A stretch of 37,025 nucleotides of DNA from Deinococcus betulae (GCF_020166395.1 NZ_JAIQXU010000039.1:1-37025); one strand, 5' to 3'; positions 10,113 to 23,387 are shown, numbered from the stretch's first letter. Made by a program: numbers and translations. The notes: generated from the letters alone by a model not told the origin.

Positions 10113-10690
10113 AGCGCTCCGTCCCCTGCCAGGGGCCGCACCTCATCCCCTTCCCGGATGACACCGCCCTGAATCACGCGGGCCGTCAGGCCACCGTGAC
10201 CGCGCACAGCGTTGTATCCGCCTTCGCCCAGATTCTCTTCCATGCGCGAGCAGGGGTGGCACTCACCCGTGCCTTCGAGAATCACCTCGCCTATCTGAAA
10301 CCGCCGGTCTTTCAGGGCCAAGAGCGGCAGGCCACTGACCACGATGTTGCGCCGCAGTTGCTCTGGCGTGACTTCGGCGCAGCCTGCAAGGGCAGCAATT
10401 ACTGGCAGATGTTCCGCCTGAATCAGCGTGACCTGGCGGCGGCCCGGCCCACCCGGCACAGGGGCCGCGCGGCTGGCCGGGGCCGCCTCTCCCGTTTCGC
10501 CGGTCAGCGCCGTCAGCCGGGGCGGGGCCAGCTTGCCGTGGTCACCGATCAGCCCGACCAGGGGGTGCGCCTGAACTTCGGGCACCCGCTGGACAGGCGC
10601 GCGCCGCGCGGGCCGCAGCCCCAGCCAGTCCACCCGGCCCGGCCCGGCAAAGGTCGCGCGCAGTTCGTGCATGGTTTTCACGCCCGCCAT
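10109..10690 (-). CDS. MOSC-domain protein
   Basis: A 193-aa MOSC (molybdenum cofactor sulfurase C-terminal) domain protein. The conserved core LRRNIVVSGLPLLALKDRRFQIGEVILEGTGECHPC, with the paired cysteines of CHPC, is followed by GHGGLTARVIQGGVIREGDEV. The family handles sulfur or Moco ligands, and in YiiM/YcbX relatives reduces N-hydroxylated compounds. The cognate pathway is not visible nearby. ATG 10690 is used; ATG 10672 (MHELRATF) is an alternative start. First gene of the minus-strand operon, divergent from tyrS. Confidence 0.85.
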   Translation of the reverse strand: MAGVKTMHELRATFAGPGRVDWLGLRPARRAPVQRVPEVQAHPLVGLIGDHGKLAPPRLTALTGETGEAAPASRAAPVPGGPGRRQVTLIQAEHLPVIAALAGCAEVTPEQLRRNIVVSGLPLLALKDRRFQIGEVILEGTGECHPCSRMEENLGEGGYNAVRGHGGLTARVIQGGVIREGDEVRPLAGDGAL

Positions 10691-10730
10691 GCTTGCACAG
10701 ACGGCCCCAGCTCTCTACGGCACCCGGCCT

Positions 10731-10739
10731 TGCTATGCT
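10731..10739 (+). promoter_or_regulatory. extended -10 promoter of the tyrS leader
   Basis: TGCTATGCT combines a TGn extension with the -10 hexamer TATGCT (10734-10739). Transcription would start at about 10746-10747, on the ATG of the leader peptide, making a leaderless mRNA. No convincing -35 is present, which is usual with an extended -10. Confidence 0.65.
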
Positions 10740-10746
10740 GCGGGGC

Positions 10747-12143
<1,397 letters not shown>

Positions 12144-12214
12144 CCTTCACGGGGCCTTCATGGAGCTGTCAGGCGCTTTGAGGGCCCTGTGCCATCAGCC
12201 CTGCAAACGCAAAG

Positions 12215-12340
12215 TTATACACAGGCGACTGTGGACAACCGGCACAGGCTGTGGACAACGGCCAGCACACACAAAACCCTGTGGACAACACAGGACTTAT
12301 CCACAGGGACGGTGTGGAAAAACCCCGTCCCTGTGGATAA
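12215..12340. other. second DnaA-box cluster, between tyrS and pyk
   Basis: Seven 9-mers fitting TTWTNCACA or close to it lie in 126 bp: 12215 (+, TTATACACA), 12230, 12250 and 12280 (-, TTGTCCACA), 12297 (+, TTATCCACA), 12313 (-, TTTTCCACA) and 12332 (-, TTATCCACA). The interval separates the convergent genes tyrS and pyk, so no promoter is needed here. It lies about 4.1 kb from the main oriC. Confidence 0.75.
12297..12340. repeat. 16-bp perfect inverted repeat ending in DnaA boxes
   Basis: TTATCCACAGGGACGG (12297-12312) and CCGTCCCTGTGGATAA (12325-12340) are exact complements around a 12-nt centre that holds a third box. Each outer arm starts with a perfect DnaA box. It could extrude as a cruciform, or act as an RNA hairpin behind tyrS or pyk, although no T tract follows on either strand. 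Confidence 0.8.
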
Positions 12341-12372
12341 AAAGTTGACCTATTCCTGACAGTGCTGACCCA

Positions 12373-13821
<1,449 letters not shown>

Positions 13822-13893
13822 CTTGGAATCCTTTCCATCCGCTTTGAAAGAGGCGGGCGGCAGGGGCAATACCCCACCGCCCGGCCCGGTCGC

Positions 13894-15261
<1,368 letters not shown>

Positions 15262-15299
15262 TCAAGCCTCATGGCCCCGCGCCGGCCCTGGGTGGCCCC

Positions 15300-16382
15300 T
15301 TAGACGCGCAGCGTGACCATGACAGCCATGTACCCCCCGCCGCCTGCCGCGCGGAAGATAGCAGGGCTGGTGGAGCCAGAGAACAGCAACTCCGCCTCTC
15401 CCTCAATGGGCCCCAGGGCGTCCAGCACGTGCCGGGCGTTAAAAGCCAGGCTCATGGCCGGCTCGGTGCCGCCCTGCACCACGTCCAGGGTGTCCTGTGC
15501 GCGGCCGTAGTCACCTTCGGCGGCCAGGCGCAGCTTGCCTTCAGACACCAGAAATTCCACCCGGTTGTTGGCGTTTTTGTCGGCCAGAACCGCCACCCGG
15601 TTGACCGCCTCTTTGAGTGCCGTGGCTGGCAGAGTGACCTGTAACTTAATTTCCTTGGGAATCACGCGCTCGTAATCGGGAAAGTCGCCGTCCAGCAGCT
15701 TGAGGTTCATCCGCACGCGGTCGGTGGTCACACTCAGCTGCCCGTCGCCGTAAGTAAAGCGGGCCTCACCATCCCTGAGCACGCGAATCAGTTCATCTAC
15801 GCTGCGCGCCGGAATAATCAAGTTGCGCCCGTCGCCGCTGGCAGGAAAGTCGCGGATGGCCACCCGGTAACCGTCGGAAGCCACAACCCGCGCGCCGTCC
15901 GGACGGTGTTCGAGTTTGATACCCCGGAACACGGCCTGAAAGGCCTCATTGCTGGCGGCGTAACGCACACTGGCAAAAGCGCGGGCCAGTTCACTGGCAT
16001 CCAGGCTTAGGTCAGCCTGGGTAGGGAAGCTCAGCGGCGGATACGCCTCGGTGTCGCCGGTCTGCAACTTGAAATCCGAGCCGCCAGCCCGCACCGAGAG
16101 TTCCTGCCCATTTAGTTCCAGCTCGACCAGCTCACCACCTAGATTCCGGACAATCTGGGCGAACAAGTGAGCGGGGACCACAAAGTTCTGCGGCTTCTGC
16201 ACCTCTGCGGGCACAAAGCAGGACAGGTCAATTTCGAGGTTGGTGCCGCTGAGGGTCAGGCCAGCCTCACTGGCCTCGACTTTCAGGGACGTCAGCAGAG
16301 GGTTGCTGTTGCGGCTGGGGATGACCCGTTCAAGAAGGCCCAGGCCTTCGCTCAAGATTTTTTTGGTGACGTTGACGTTCAT
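15300..16382 (-). CDS. dnaN: DNA polymerase III beta subunit (sliding clamp)
   Basis: A 360-aa clamp that encircles DNA and tethers polymerase III. It begins [37 protein letters not shown]. It continues through three clamp repeats with [37 protein letters not shown] and [13 protein letters not shown], and ends [14 protein letters not shown] lies 2-5 nt before the ATG, and an AGAGAGG purine run just beyond. The gene lies directly after oriC on the same strand as dnaA. Confidence 0.97.
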   Translation of the reverse strand: MNVNVTKKILSEGLGLLERVIPSRNSNPLLTSLKVEASEAGLTLSGTNLEIDLSCFVPAEVQKPQNFVVPAHLFAQIVRNLGGELVELELNGQELSVRAGGSDFKLQTGDTEAYPPLSFPTQADLSLDASELARAFASVRYAASNEAFQAVFRGIKLEHRPDGARVVASDGYRVAIRDFPASGDGRNLIIPARSVDELIRVLRDGEARFTYGDGQLSVTTDRVRMNLKLLDGDFPDYERVIPKEIKLQVTLPATALKEAVNRVAVLADKNANNRVEFLVSEGKLRLAAEGDYGRAQDTLDVVQGGTEPAMSLAFNARHVLDALGPIEGEAELLFSGSTSPAIFRAAGGGGYMAVMVTLRV

Positions 16383-16404
16383 GCCTTGCCTCTCTGTCTG
16401 GTCT

Positions 16405-16459
16405 CTATCTTTTACCTGTTTTTAAACTTAAAAAAGATAGTAGTAGTAGTAATAGGGCC
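16405..16459 (+). other. oriC unwinding element with DnaA-trios
   Basis: An AT-rich stretch (16405-16440) with a 9-bp inverted repeat, CTATCTTTT (16405-16413) and AAAAGATAG (16432-16440), runs into six trinucleotides, TAG x4, TAA and TAG (16438-16455). A GGCC spacer follows, then tandem DnaA boxes. The order, boxes then GC spacer then trios read 3'-GAT-5' then AT-rich DNA, is the basal unwinding system described in Bacillus subtilis. Confidence 0.8.
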
Positions 16460-16666
16460 TGTGGAAACTGTGGATAAGTGGGTTAGAGTCCCGCCAGGCG
16501 CGGAAACAGCCTGTGGATAAAAATGTGGATAAGTGGCACTTCCCTGTGGATATCCTGTGGATAAAGTCGGGAGTTATCCACATGTGGAAAACCAGCATCA
16601 GTTATCCACAACTTTATCCACAGAAAAAACGGGGTTATCCACAGCTTATCCACAGGGTTATCCACA
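16460..16666. other. oriC: oriC DnaA-box array
   Basis: Thirteen boxes lie in 207 bp, ten of them perfect TTATCCACA. Minus orientation: 16460 (weak), 16469, 16512, 16524, 16545 (weak) and 16556. Plus: 16574. Minus: 16583 (TTTTCCACA). Plus: 16602, 16614, 16635, 16646 and 16658. The first two abut without a gap. Left-half boxes face one way and nearly all right-half boxes the other. The array fills the dnaA-dnaN interval, the usual site of bacterial oriC. Bases 16667-16742 hold no further box. Confidence 0.95.
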
Positions 16667-16742
16667 GCTTGTGAAACTACGCACACCGTTTTGGAACGGA
16701 TTTTGGAACTTAATTCGGTCGGGGCTAAATAGAAGGCAATCA

Positions 16743-18131
16743 TTATGCCTGAATGTCCTTGTCGTCCGTGCCCTGCATCCGGCGTCTCAGGAAGTCCACC
16801 GAAGCGGTCAAATCCGAATCCTTACCCAGCGCTTCTGTCACCTTGCTGATGGCATGCATGACGGTGGAATGGTCACGGCCGAAAAACTGACCGATTTCGG
16901 GCAGCGAGTGGTCAGTCAGCTCGCGGATCAGGTACTGGGCCACCTGCCGGGCCAGCACCACCTCGCGCACCCGGCCTGCGCCCCGAATGACATCGGAGGG
17001 CATGTTGTAGTGGGCGGCCACCTGACGCAAGACGTCCATCATCTCGACCTTGACTTCCTGCGGCGCAAAGACATTGCTCAGGGCCTTGGCCGCCACGGCG
17101 CGGGAAAAGGCCACGTTATTCAGGCTGGAAAACGCCACCACACGCATCAAGGCGCCTTCCAGCTCACGGATGTTGCTTGTGACCTGCCGGGCAATCAGTT
17201 CCAGCACTTCCTGAGGAATGTCGATGCGGTTGTGTTCGGCGTTCATCTTGAGGATCGCCACGCGCGTCTCGAACTCTGGAGACTGAATATCGGTAATGAG
17301 GCCCCATTCAAAGCGGCTGCGCAGCCGGCCTTCGAGCGTCTGAATGTCTTTGGGTGGCCGGTCAGAACTGAGGATGATCTGCTTGTGGTTCTCGTAGAGC
17401 GCGTTGAAGGTATGGAAAAACTCCTCCTGCGTGCGCTCTTTGCCCGCCAGAAACTGAATATCGTCCACCAGCAGCAGGTCCACCGAGCGGTAGCGGTTGC
17501 GAAACTGGGTCATCCGGTCTTCGCGGATGGCGTTAATCAGGTCGTTGGTAAACGATTCGGTCGAGACATACTCGATGCGCTTGCCGGGAAAGCGCTCGGT
17601 CATGTAATGCCCAACCGCATGCATAAGGTGGGTTTTGCCCAGGCCCACGTCCCCATAGATAAACAGAGGATTGTAGGCCTTGCCCGGCGACTCGGCGACG
17701 GCTAGCGCCGCGGCGTGGGCGAGGTTGTTGTTGGGCCCCACCACGAAATTTTCGAAGGTGTATTTGGGGTTCAGCACTTTGCGGTTTTCGGTCAGGGCCG
17801 GCACACTGGGCGCCGCGCGGCCCACGGGTGCAGGCGGCGGCGGTGGTGGGTCGGTCGGCAGCAGCAGGGCGTCCTGTGCGGCGGGCAGCACCTGAAAGCT
17901 GACCTGCGGATTCTGTGCGCCCAGCGAGCGAAGGGCATCTTCCAGCAGTTCGAGGTAGTGCTTGCGAAACCACTCCTGTGCAAACGAGTTGCGCACCCCC
18001 AGCACCAGCGAGCCTTCCTGAACGCCCAGATTTTTCACCGGGGCAAACCACGTATGGTATTCAACCTCTGAAATATTCTTGCGAACGTACTCCAGCACGT
18101 CCGTCCAGATTTCCTGCGAGATAAGCCGCAC
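16743..18131 (-). CDS. dnaA: chromosomal replication initiator DnaA
   Basis: AAA+ ATPase of 462 aa that binds the boxes at oriC and opens the duplex. Domain I starts [30 protein letters not shown]; domain II is a Pro/Ala-rich linker; domain III has Walker [16 protein letters not shown] and Walker [10 protein letters not shown]; domain IV ends with [29 protein letters not shown], the box-binding helix-turn-helix. The GTG at 18131 sits inside the SD sequence AAGGGAGGTG, which is too close. The in-frame ATC at 18122, 8 nt after GGAGG, would give a better-spaced start (product about 459 aa). Both are possible. Confidence 0.97.
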   Translation of the reverse strand: MRLISQEIWTDVLEYVRKNISEVEYHTWFAPVKNLGVQEGSLVLGVRNSFAQEWFRKHYLELLEDALRSLGAQNPQVSFQVLPAAQDALLLPTDPPPPPPAPVGRAAPSVPALTENRKVLNPKYTFENFVVGPNNNLAHAAALAVAESPGKAYNPLFIYGDVGLGKTHLMHAVGHYMTERFPGKRIEYVSTESFTNDLINAIREDRMTQFRNRYRSVDLLLVDDIQFLAGKERTQEEFFHTFNALYENHKQIILSSDRPPKDIQTLEGRLRSRFEWGLITDIQSPEFETRVAILKMNAEHNRIDIPQEVLELIARQVTSNIRELEGALMRVVAFSSLNNVAFSRAVAAKALSNVFAPQEVKVEMMDVLRQVAAHYNMPSDVIRGAGRVREVVLARQVAQYLIRELTDHSLPEIGQFFGRDHSTVMHAISKVTEALGKDSDLTASVDFLRRRMQGTDDKDIQA

Positions 18132-18163
18132 CTCCCTTCAGAGCAGTCCTTAACGCGGGGGCC

Positions 18164-18172
18164 AGCATACCA
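18164..18172 (-). promoter_or_regulatory. extended -10 promoter of dnaA
   Basis: The minus strand reads TGGTATGCT, a TGn extension plus TATGCT (18169-18164), the same nine bases as at the rpsF promoter. A TTGACC is also present upstream (18198-18193), but its 23-bp spacing is too long for a normal -35. Leader to the GTG is about 25 nt. No DnaA box is visible here. Confidence 0.55.
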
Positions 18173-18213
18173 CCCGGTTCTCACTGTTCTCGGGTCAAGA
18201 GAAAGAGGGGATG

Positions 18214-19185
18214 TCAGGCCGGGTTTTCTCTCCTGCCGGCCAGCACCTCTGCCTCCCGCTCAGGCGTCAAGACGTAAGACAGGTGGGCATGCTGACTCCA
18301 CTCTCGGGTGTCCCGTACGGTTACCGCTGGGTCTGTCAGGGTCAGGCCCGCCGCCTGTGCCCGCTCGGCGCTGATGTCCATCAGGCCGCCATATTCGCTG
18401 CTGTCCGGAATGTAGAGAGGCAATTCCTGAAAGCCCAGCCCTTGTGCCTCTAGTACGGCCTCATCCAGCCAGACCGGCTGCGCAATGCCCAGTACGCGGG
18501 CGAACTCGGCCCAGGTCAGGCGCGGGCCGGCCAGATTGAAGACGCTGCCCACGCCTGCTTCGACGGCTTTCACCGCAAAGCGGGCGAGGTCGCGGGCATC
18601 AATGACCTGCACATGGTCTTGCCCGGTGCCAGGCAGCAGGGTCTCCCCTCCCCTGCTGGCGCGGTCCGGCCAGTACGGGTAACGGGCGGTGTGGTCATAC
18701 GGCCCGGCCACGATTTGTGGGCGGAAGATGGTAGCCCGGTCGCCGTAGACCTCCTGCACAATGCCCTCACAGGTCACCTTGAGGGGGCCGTAGGTTTCGT
18801 TGGTCACATCGGTGATGTCCTCGGCGGCGGGTGGGAATAGGGGGGCGCTCTCACGCACTGGATGCCCGGCGGGCGTGGCATACACGCTGGCGGTGCTGAT
18901 AAAGAGGTAGCGGCCCACCCGGCCCCGCAGCGCCTCGGCACTGGCCCGTACCTGCCGGGGCGTATAGCCGCTGACATCCACGCAGGCGGCCCAGGTGCGG
19001 GCGGCCAGGGCTTCCAGACCTGCGGGCCCCTGGCTGCGGTCGCCGCGCAGCCGCTCGACTTCGGCGGGCAGGTCATCGGCGCTCTGGCCGCGCGTCAGCA
19101 CGGTGACGCGGTGCCCCGCCGCCAGAAAAGCCAGCACGATATGCCGCCCCACGAACTTGGTGCCGCCCAGAACCAGAATGTCCAT
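18214..19185 (-). CDS. NAD-dependent epimerase/dehydratase (extended SDR)
   Basis: A 323-aa Rossmann-fold oxidoreductase. The nucleotide motif is GGTKFVGRH near the N-terminus. Further on come FISTASVYA and a YGPLK segment carrying the catalytic Tyr and Lys of the YxxxK motif; the region after it (TIFRPQIVAGPYD) is that of sugar-nucleotide epimerases. The substrate is not predictable. It lies 82 nt upstream of dnaA on the same strand but dnaA has its own promoter. AGGA precedes the ATG by about 8 nt. Confidence 0.85.
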   Translation of the reverse strand: MDILVLGGTKFVGRHIVLAFLAAGHRVTVLTRGQSADDLPAEVERLRGDRSQGPAGLEALAARTWAACVDVSGYTPRQVRASAEALRGRVGRYLFISTASVYATPAGHPVRESAPLFPPAAEDITDVTNETYGPLKVTCEGIVQEVYGDRATIFRPQIVAGPYDHTARYPYWPDRASRGGETLLPGTGQDHVQVIDARDLARFAVKAVEAGVGSVFNLAGPRLTWAEFARVLGIAQPVWLDEAVLEAQGLGFQELPLYIPDSSEYGGLMDISAERAQAAGLTLTDPAVTVRDTREWSQHAHLSYVLTPEREAEVLAGRRENPA

Positions 19186-19220
19186 GCCTCTATCCTGTCA
19201 CCTATGGCAGGCCAACAGAG

Positions 19221-19508
19221 ATGAAGGTCCGGTTTACACCGGGGCGCGTGCGGGTCCGGCTGGACGACTTGGAACTGGCGGCTCTGGTCAGGAGTGAGGC
19301 GCTGAGCGTGGCCGTGGCCTGGCCGGGTGGCGGATGGACTCTGACCTTGAACCCGCAGGCGGAGGGCCTGCAAGGTGAGGGCGGTGGGCTGGTGGTGGGG
19401 CTGCGTTCCCGCTTGCCCACACTGCTTGACCCAGTAGAAGAAGGCGTGACCCTGCCAGGACCGCCGCGTGTGGTGATTGAAAAGGACTTCGGCCCACAAC
19501 ATCTGTAA
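19221..19508 (+). CDS. small DUF7009-like protein, function unknown
   Basis: A 95-aa protein starting MKVRFTPGRVRVRLDDLELAAL. The alternating basic strand followed by a short helix resembles the DUF7009 family, though it is short. No transmembrane segment, signal peptide or catalytic motif is seen. It is the only plus-strand gene between dnaA and dprA, divergent from the epimerase. A repeat hairpin begins 5 nt after the stop and may end its transcript. The SD is weak. Confidence 0.65.
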   Translation: MKVRFTPGRVRVRLDDLELAALVRSEALSVAVAWPGGGWTLTLNPQAEGLQGEGGGLVVGLRSRLPTLLDPVEEGVTLPGPPRVVIEKDFGPQHL

Positions 19509-19512
19509 TCCG

Positions 19513-19554
19513 GGCTCGGATCAAACCGTTTTTGCAAAAGATTGAATCCGAGCC
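19513..19554. repeat. repeat hairpin, copy 2
   Basis: GGCTCGGAT (19513-19521) pairs perfectly with ATCCGAGCC (19546-19554), and the loop contains CCGTTTTTGCAAAAG. About 35 of 39 bases match the hairpin at 6597-6635 of the rny-upstream element. The rest of that element is not recognisable here, so this may be a truncated copy. Bases 19555-19677 to the dprA stop are non-coding; I see nothing further in them. Confidence 0.65.
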
Positions 19555-19677
19555 AACTCGCACAGCTCTAGAAGGCAGTTCCTCAAATCCGTAGGAGAGC
19601 GACAAGGAAAACCGCAGCGGACGGACGGAGTTGGTGAATCGGTTCTATTCCACTTTACTGGCGATACAGACGGAAGC

Positions 19678-20775
19678 CTAACGCCGAACCCAGCGGCCTC
19701 CGGTTTCTTCCACCAGCCCCAGCAGTTGCAGCATGACCAGCGCCGTCTGAAGTTCGGCCAGCGGCAGCCCAGTCTGGCCTTGAAGGTCGTCCAGGGTCAC
19801 CGGTCCACGCAGCGCCGCCAGCACGCGCGTCTGCTCTGGGGGCAGGTCGGGGAGTGGCTGAACGGGCACGCGCCCCCAGCCCAGTTCCTGCAGGATGTCG
19901 TGCGCGCTCTCGGTCAGGACGGCGCCGTCACGCAGGAGCTGATGAGGGCCAGCGGCCCTGGGGTCCCCGGCGCGGCCCGGCACCGCAAACACCGTGCGCC
20001 CACATTCCAGCGCGTGGGTGGCGGTAATCAGAGACCCCGATTTGCGCTCGCCTTCTACGACCACCGTGCCGGCCGACAAGGCCGCGATCAGGCGGTTGCG
20101 AATTGGAAAAAGGTGCTGCGCCGGACCAGTGCCCAGCGGCGATTCGCTCAACAGGGTCAGGCGACTGGCCAGGGCCTTGTTCTCGCTGGGGTAAATCACG
20201 TCCACCGCGCTGCCCAGGACGCCGATGCTCACGCCGCCTGCCTCCACCGCCGCGCCGTGGGCGGCCGTGTCAATGCCCCGGGCCAATCCACTGACCACCA
20301 CCACGCCCGCGCGGGCCAGGTCGGCGGCCAGCATCCGGGTAAAGGCGGCGCCGTGTGGACTGGCCGCCCGGGTGCCCACGATCCCGATGGCGCGCGGCAC
20401 CGTGGGGAGTGCTGGTAGCTCGCCTTTCACCCATAGGACGGCCGGCGGGTCACTCAGGGCGTCCAGCGCGGGCGGGTAACCTGGCAGGCCCCGGTACAGC
20501 AGGGTGACGCCCACCTCGGCGGCCCTGGTCTGCTCGGCGCGGGCCAGGGCCTCGGCTTTAGGGTCGCCAATGGCCGCCACGCTTCGGGAGTCCAGGCCCG
20601 GCACCTCGCGCAACGCGGCCCGCGTGGCCCTCAGGGCCGCCGCCGCTCCTCCGAAATGTTGCCGGAGCGCCTCAATGCGCCGTGGTCCCACCTGCGGCGT
20701 CAAGCGCAGAATCAGCAGGGCCAGCGCTTCGTCAGGCGGTGAGGTCGGCGGGTCAAACAGAGAGGCGCTGGTCAC
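19678..20775 (-). CDS. dprA: DNA-processing protein DprA
   Basis: Loads RecA on single-stranded DNA taken up in natural transformation. The 365-aa product has an N-terminal helix-hairpin-like region, the Rossmann-like core with [57 protein letters not shown], and a C-terminal winged-helix domain of about 60 residues. The start GTG 20775 follows a TATGCT -10 box by 6 nt, so it is probably leaderless. It lies 60 nt after the histidine kinase gene on the same strand but with its own promoter. Confidence 0.96.
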   Translation of the reverse strand: MTSASLFDPPTSPPDEALALLILRLTPQVGPRRIEALRQHFGGAAAALRATRAALREVPGLDSRSVAAIGDPKAEALARAEQTRAAEVGVTLLYRGLPGYPPALDALSDPPAVLWVKGELPALPTVPRAIGIVGTRAASPHGAAFTRMLAADLARAGVVVVSGLARGIDTAAHGAAVEAGGVSIGVLGSAVDVIYPSENKALASRLTLLSESPLGTGPAQHLFPIRNRLIAALSAGTVVVEGERKSGSLITATHALECGRTVFAVPGRAGDPRAAGPHQLLRDGAVLTESAHDILQELGWGRVPVQPLPDLPPEQTRVLAALRGPVTLDDLQGQTGLPLAELQTALVMLQLLGLVEETGGRWVRR

Positions 20776-20781
20776 CCGGTC

Positions 20782-20787
20782 AGCATA
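20782..20787 (-). promoter_or_regulatory. -10 box for leaderless dprA
   Basis: The minus strand reads TATGCT, then GACCGG, then the GTG start. Initiation 7 nt after the box falls exactly on the G of the start codon. A weak CTGAGC lies 16 bp upstream as a possible -35. Confidence 0.55.
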
Positions 20788-20835
20788 CGGGGCGGGGCCG
20801 GCGGCTCAGGCCGCAGATGCCGCCAGACAGGACCT

Positions 20836-22227
20836 CTAGTCGTCCTCGTCGCCCAGCGCCGCGCCCGGAATGGTCAGGGTAAACACAGCGCCGCCCTGCG
20901 GGCTGTTGGTTCCGCTCAGGTCTCCACCGTGCATGCGGGCAATCTGGCGCGACACGCTGAGGCCCAGGCCGCTGCTGCCCGCGCCGCTGACAAAGGGTTC
21001 AAAGATTTGCTCGCCCAGTTCAGGCGGGAGCCCAGGGCCGCTGTCCTGTACGGTAAACGTAACCTGCTCGGACGTTTCGGCCAGCGTGATGGTCACGGTT
21101 CCTTCTGGCCCGGCAGCGCGCCGCCCGTTAGCCAGGAGGTTGCGCAGCGCCTGGGTCAGCCGGTCGGGGTCACACAGAATGCCGCCCGCCCAGTTCCCCA
21201 GAAACTGCGTGCCCGGCACCAGCCGGTCCAGGCGCCCTTGCAGGGTACGCGCCGGGATGTAGTGCCAGGCCAGTTTCAGTTCCAGTTGACCGCGCGCCAG
21301 CTGCATCAGGTCCTGGGTGGTAAAGGTCAGCTCGTCGGCCACCAGGGCGGCGCGGGCCACCTCGGCGTCGCCGGTGCGGTCTTCGGCGCGCTTCAGGCTG
21401 GCTTTCAGGACGGTCAGTGGTGCGCCTAGCTCATGCACAATCTGGCCCAGCAACTGCTTCTCGCGGGCCTGCCCAGCCTCAATGCGGACCAGCAGGCGGT
21501 TGATGGCCGCCAGCAGGCGGTGCACCTCGTCCTCCCTAGCAGGCAGCGGCAGAGGGCTCAGGCTGTGGGTGGGGTCAATGCGGTCTGCGAGGTTGGCCGC
21601 CGCTTCCAGGCCGGTCAGCGCCTGCCGCCCCACCCACCACCCGGTCAGCAGCAGCACTGCGGGGGCGACAATCAGGGCCAGGAGGAGGGCACTCAGGGCG
21701 CTCTGGCGGGCGGCCAGCAGGTCGTCTTCGGGCAGACCCACCCAGAGGGTGCCGTAGTCGCCGGCCTTGCGCTTGACCGCGCGCACAGTCGTGTTCTGAA
21801 CGGGGACGCGGGCCAGGTCGCCAAACACGTAGCCGGTGTCCTGATAGTCGCGCAGCGCCGGGCTGGCGTAGGTGACCTGCCCGGCCGGGTTCACCACCAG
21901 GGTGTAGGCTCCAGCTCCCCCGGCGCTGCTGCCCAGGCCCCCCCCGGTGTTGGTAAAGGCCCCGGCCAGCGTGTCGGCCCGCTCGTTCAGGCGGTCCACA
22001 AACTGCCGCTCCATGCTGCCCAGCAGCAGCAGGACCACGCCCAGGGTCATCAGCGCAATCAGGGCCAGGGCCAGCGCGCTGTAGGTCAGGGCCAGCCGAA
22101 AGCGCAGCGAGTGGCGCCAGGCCACCCGCGCCGAATACAGCCCGGCGCCGGGCGTCAGCCGCGCGGCCCGGGGCGTTCCTGGGGGAAACGCTGCGGGCCG
22201 CGCAGGGGAAGGCGCAGAGTCAGGCAC
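20836..22227 (-). CDS. sensor histidine kinase
   Basis: A 463-aa membrane kinase paired with the response regulator upstream. Two transmembrane helices (about residues 43-72 and 176-200) flank an extracytoplasmic sensor region of about 100 residues rich in Gly, Ser and Ala. A HAMP-like linker follows, then the H-box VHELGAPLT with phospho-acceptor H265, and the HATPase domain with N-box [19 protein letters not shown] (G1) and [18 protein letters not shown] (G2). The H-box has Gly-Ala where Arg/Lys-Thr/Ser is usual. The GTG start is 1 nt after the regulator stop. The signal is unknown. Confidence 0.92.
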   Translation of the reverse strand: MPDSAPSPARPAAFPPGTPRAARLTPGAGLYSARVAWRHSLRFRLALTYSALALALIALMTLGVVLLLLGSMERQFVDRLNERADTLAGAFTNTGGGLGSSAGGAGAYTLVVNPAGQVTYASPALRDYQDTGYVFGDLARVPVQNTTVRAVKRKAGDYGTLWVGLPEDDLLAARQSALSALLLALIVAPAVLLLTGWWVGRQALTGLEAAANLADRIDPTHSLSPLPLPAREDEVHRLLAAINRLLVRIEAGQAREKQLLGQIVHELGAPLTVLKASLKRAEDRTGDAEVARAALVADELTFTTQDLMQLARGQLELKLAWHYIPARTLQGRLDRLVPGTQFLGNWAGGILCDPDRLTQALRNLLANGRRAAGPEGTVTITLAETSEQVTFTVQDSGPGLPPELGEQIFEPFVSGAGSSGLGLSVSRQIARMHGGDLSGTNSPQGGAVFTLTIPGAALGDEDD

Positions 22228-22228
22228 G

Positions 22229-22888
22229 CTAGGCCTGCAGCACGTAACCGACGTTGCGAATGGTGCGGATGCGCAGGTCGCTGTCCGCGTGTTCCAGCTT
22301 CTTGCGCAGCTGCGAGATGCGGACCTCCACCGAGTTGCTGTTGGGCGTTTCCCAGCCGTACAGATGCGACTCTATGTCCGCGCGCGAGAACACCCGCTCG
22401 GGCGTGCGCATCATCAGCTCCAGAATGCGCGCCTCATGTTCAGTGAGGTTCACGTTCTTGTCGTTCACCGTCATCAGCAGCGAACTGGTGCTGAGGCTGG
22501 TGTTGCCCAGATTGACGCCCGTGCCTGCTGCCGTGCGGCGCAGCAAGGCCGTGATGCGGGCATCCAGTTCCGGCATCGCAAAGGGCTTGGTCAGGTAGTC
22601 GTCGGCGCCCGCATTGAGGCCCGCCACCCGCTCTTGCACCCCGCTGCGTGCTGACAGAACCAGCACGGGTGTACTGGAATACTGACGCAGCGCCTGCACC
22701 AGGTCCAGGCCGTCGCCGTCGGGCAGGTTGAGATCCAGCAGAATCAGCTGGGCGGTGTGGGTCCCCAGCCACGCCTGCGCGTCTTTCAGGGTGGCGGCGT
22801 GCTGCACCTGATAGTCGGCCGACAGGTACTCCTTGAGCAGCGGCCCCAGGTGCGGGTCGTCTTCAACAATCAGAATCTGAGCCAGCAT
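22229..22888 (-). CDS. OmpR/PhoB-family response regulator
   Basis: A 219-aa transcription regulator. The receiver domain has the acidic pair ED at 9-10, the phospho-acceptor D52 ([13 protein letters not shown]), and K in DDYLTKPF. The C-terminal winged helix of OmpR type ends [44 protein letters not shown] is 4 nt before the ATG. Translated just before its cognate kinase. No target operator was recognised in the window. Confidence 0.95.
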   Translation of the reverse strand: MLAQILIVEDDPHLGPLLKEYLSADYQVQHAATLKDAQAWLGTHTAQLILLDLNLPDGDGLDLVQALRQYSSTPVLVLSARSGVQERVAGLNAGADDYLTKPFAMPELDARITALLRRTAAGTGVNLGNTSLSTSSLLMTVNDKNVNLTEHEARILELMMRTPERVFSRADIESHLYGWETPNSNSVEVRISQLRKKLEHADSDLRIRTIRNVGYVLQA

Positions 22889-23003
22889 GTTTCTCCTTCA
22901 GCGCCGCATTCGGGCGCCCCTGTCCTGAGATGGTAACGCGCGGCACGGAGCCTGACCTTTAAGAAATCTGTGGAGGGTGGGCTGCCTCCCGCGCCCGGAG
23001 CGC

Positions 23004-23387
23004 CTACTTATTGCCCGAATTGCGCAGGCCCGGCAGGCTGAGACTCTGTCCAGCGGGCTGCACGCCCAGCGACAGCTTGAACCCCGAGAGCAGGCGGCTT
23101 AGCGACTGACCACCTTCCAGGGTCAGTTGCCCATCCTCCAGGGTGCCCACATAGCGGCTTTTCAGGGCCGACAGCCCGCCGCGCGTCCGTTCCTCCTCGG
23201 TGGGCGCAAACAGCACGACCACCGGACCGCTGTAATCGGTCACCAGGCGGAGGGTCACGCGCCCGCCGCTGCTCTCGCCGTCGCCCAGCTTGGTCAGCAG
23301 GTCGCGGTCCCAGACGATCAGTTTCAGAGCGCTGGCGGGCGTGGCCAGCACCAGCAGGGTCAGCAGGGCAAGGATGAATCGGGGCAT
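23004..23387 (-). CDS. small exported protein of unknown function
   Basis: From ATG 23387 the product is 127 aa. It begins with a signal peptide, MPRFILALLTLLVLATPASA, cleaved after ASA, followed by a mature domain of about 107 residues (LKLIVWDRDLLTKLGDGES...). It ends in RNSGNK. No family was recognised. The longer frame from 23510 would bury the signal peptide and is less likely. It lies 115 nt upstream of the two-component pair on the same strand, so it might be linked with it, but this is not shown. Confidence 0.6.
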   Translation of the reverse strand: MPRFILALLTLLVLATPASALKLIVWDRDLLTKLGDGESSGGRVTLRLVTDYSGPVVVLFAPTEEERTRGGLSALKSRYVGTLEDGQLTLEGGQSLSRLLSGFKLSLGVQPAGQSLSLPGLRNSGNK

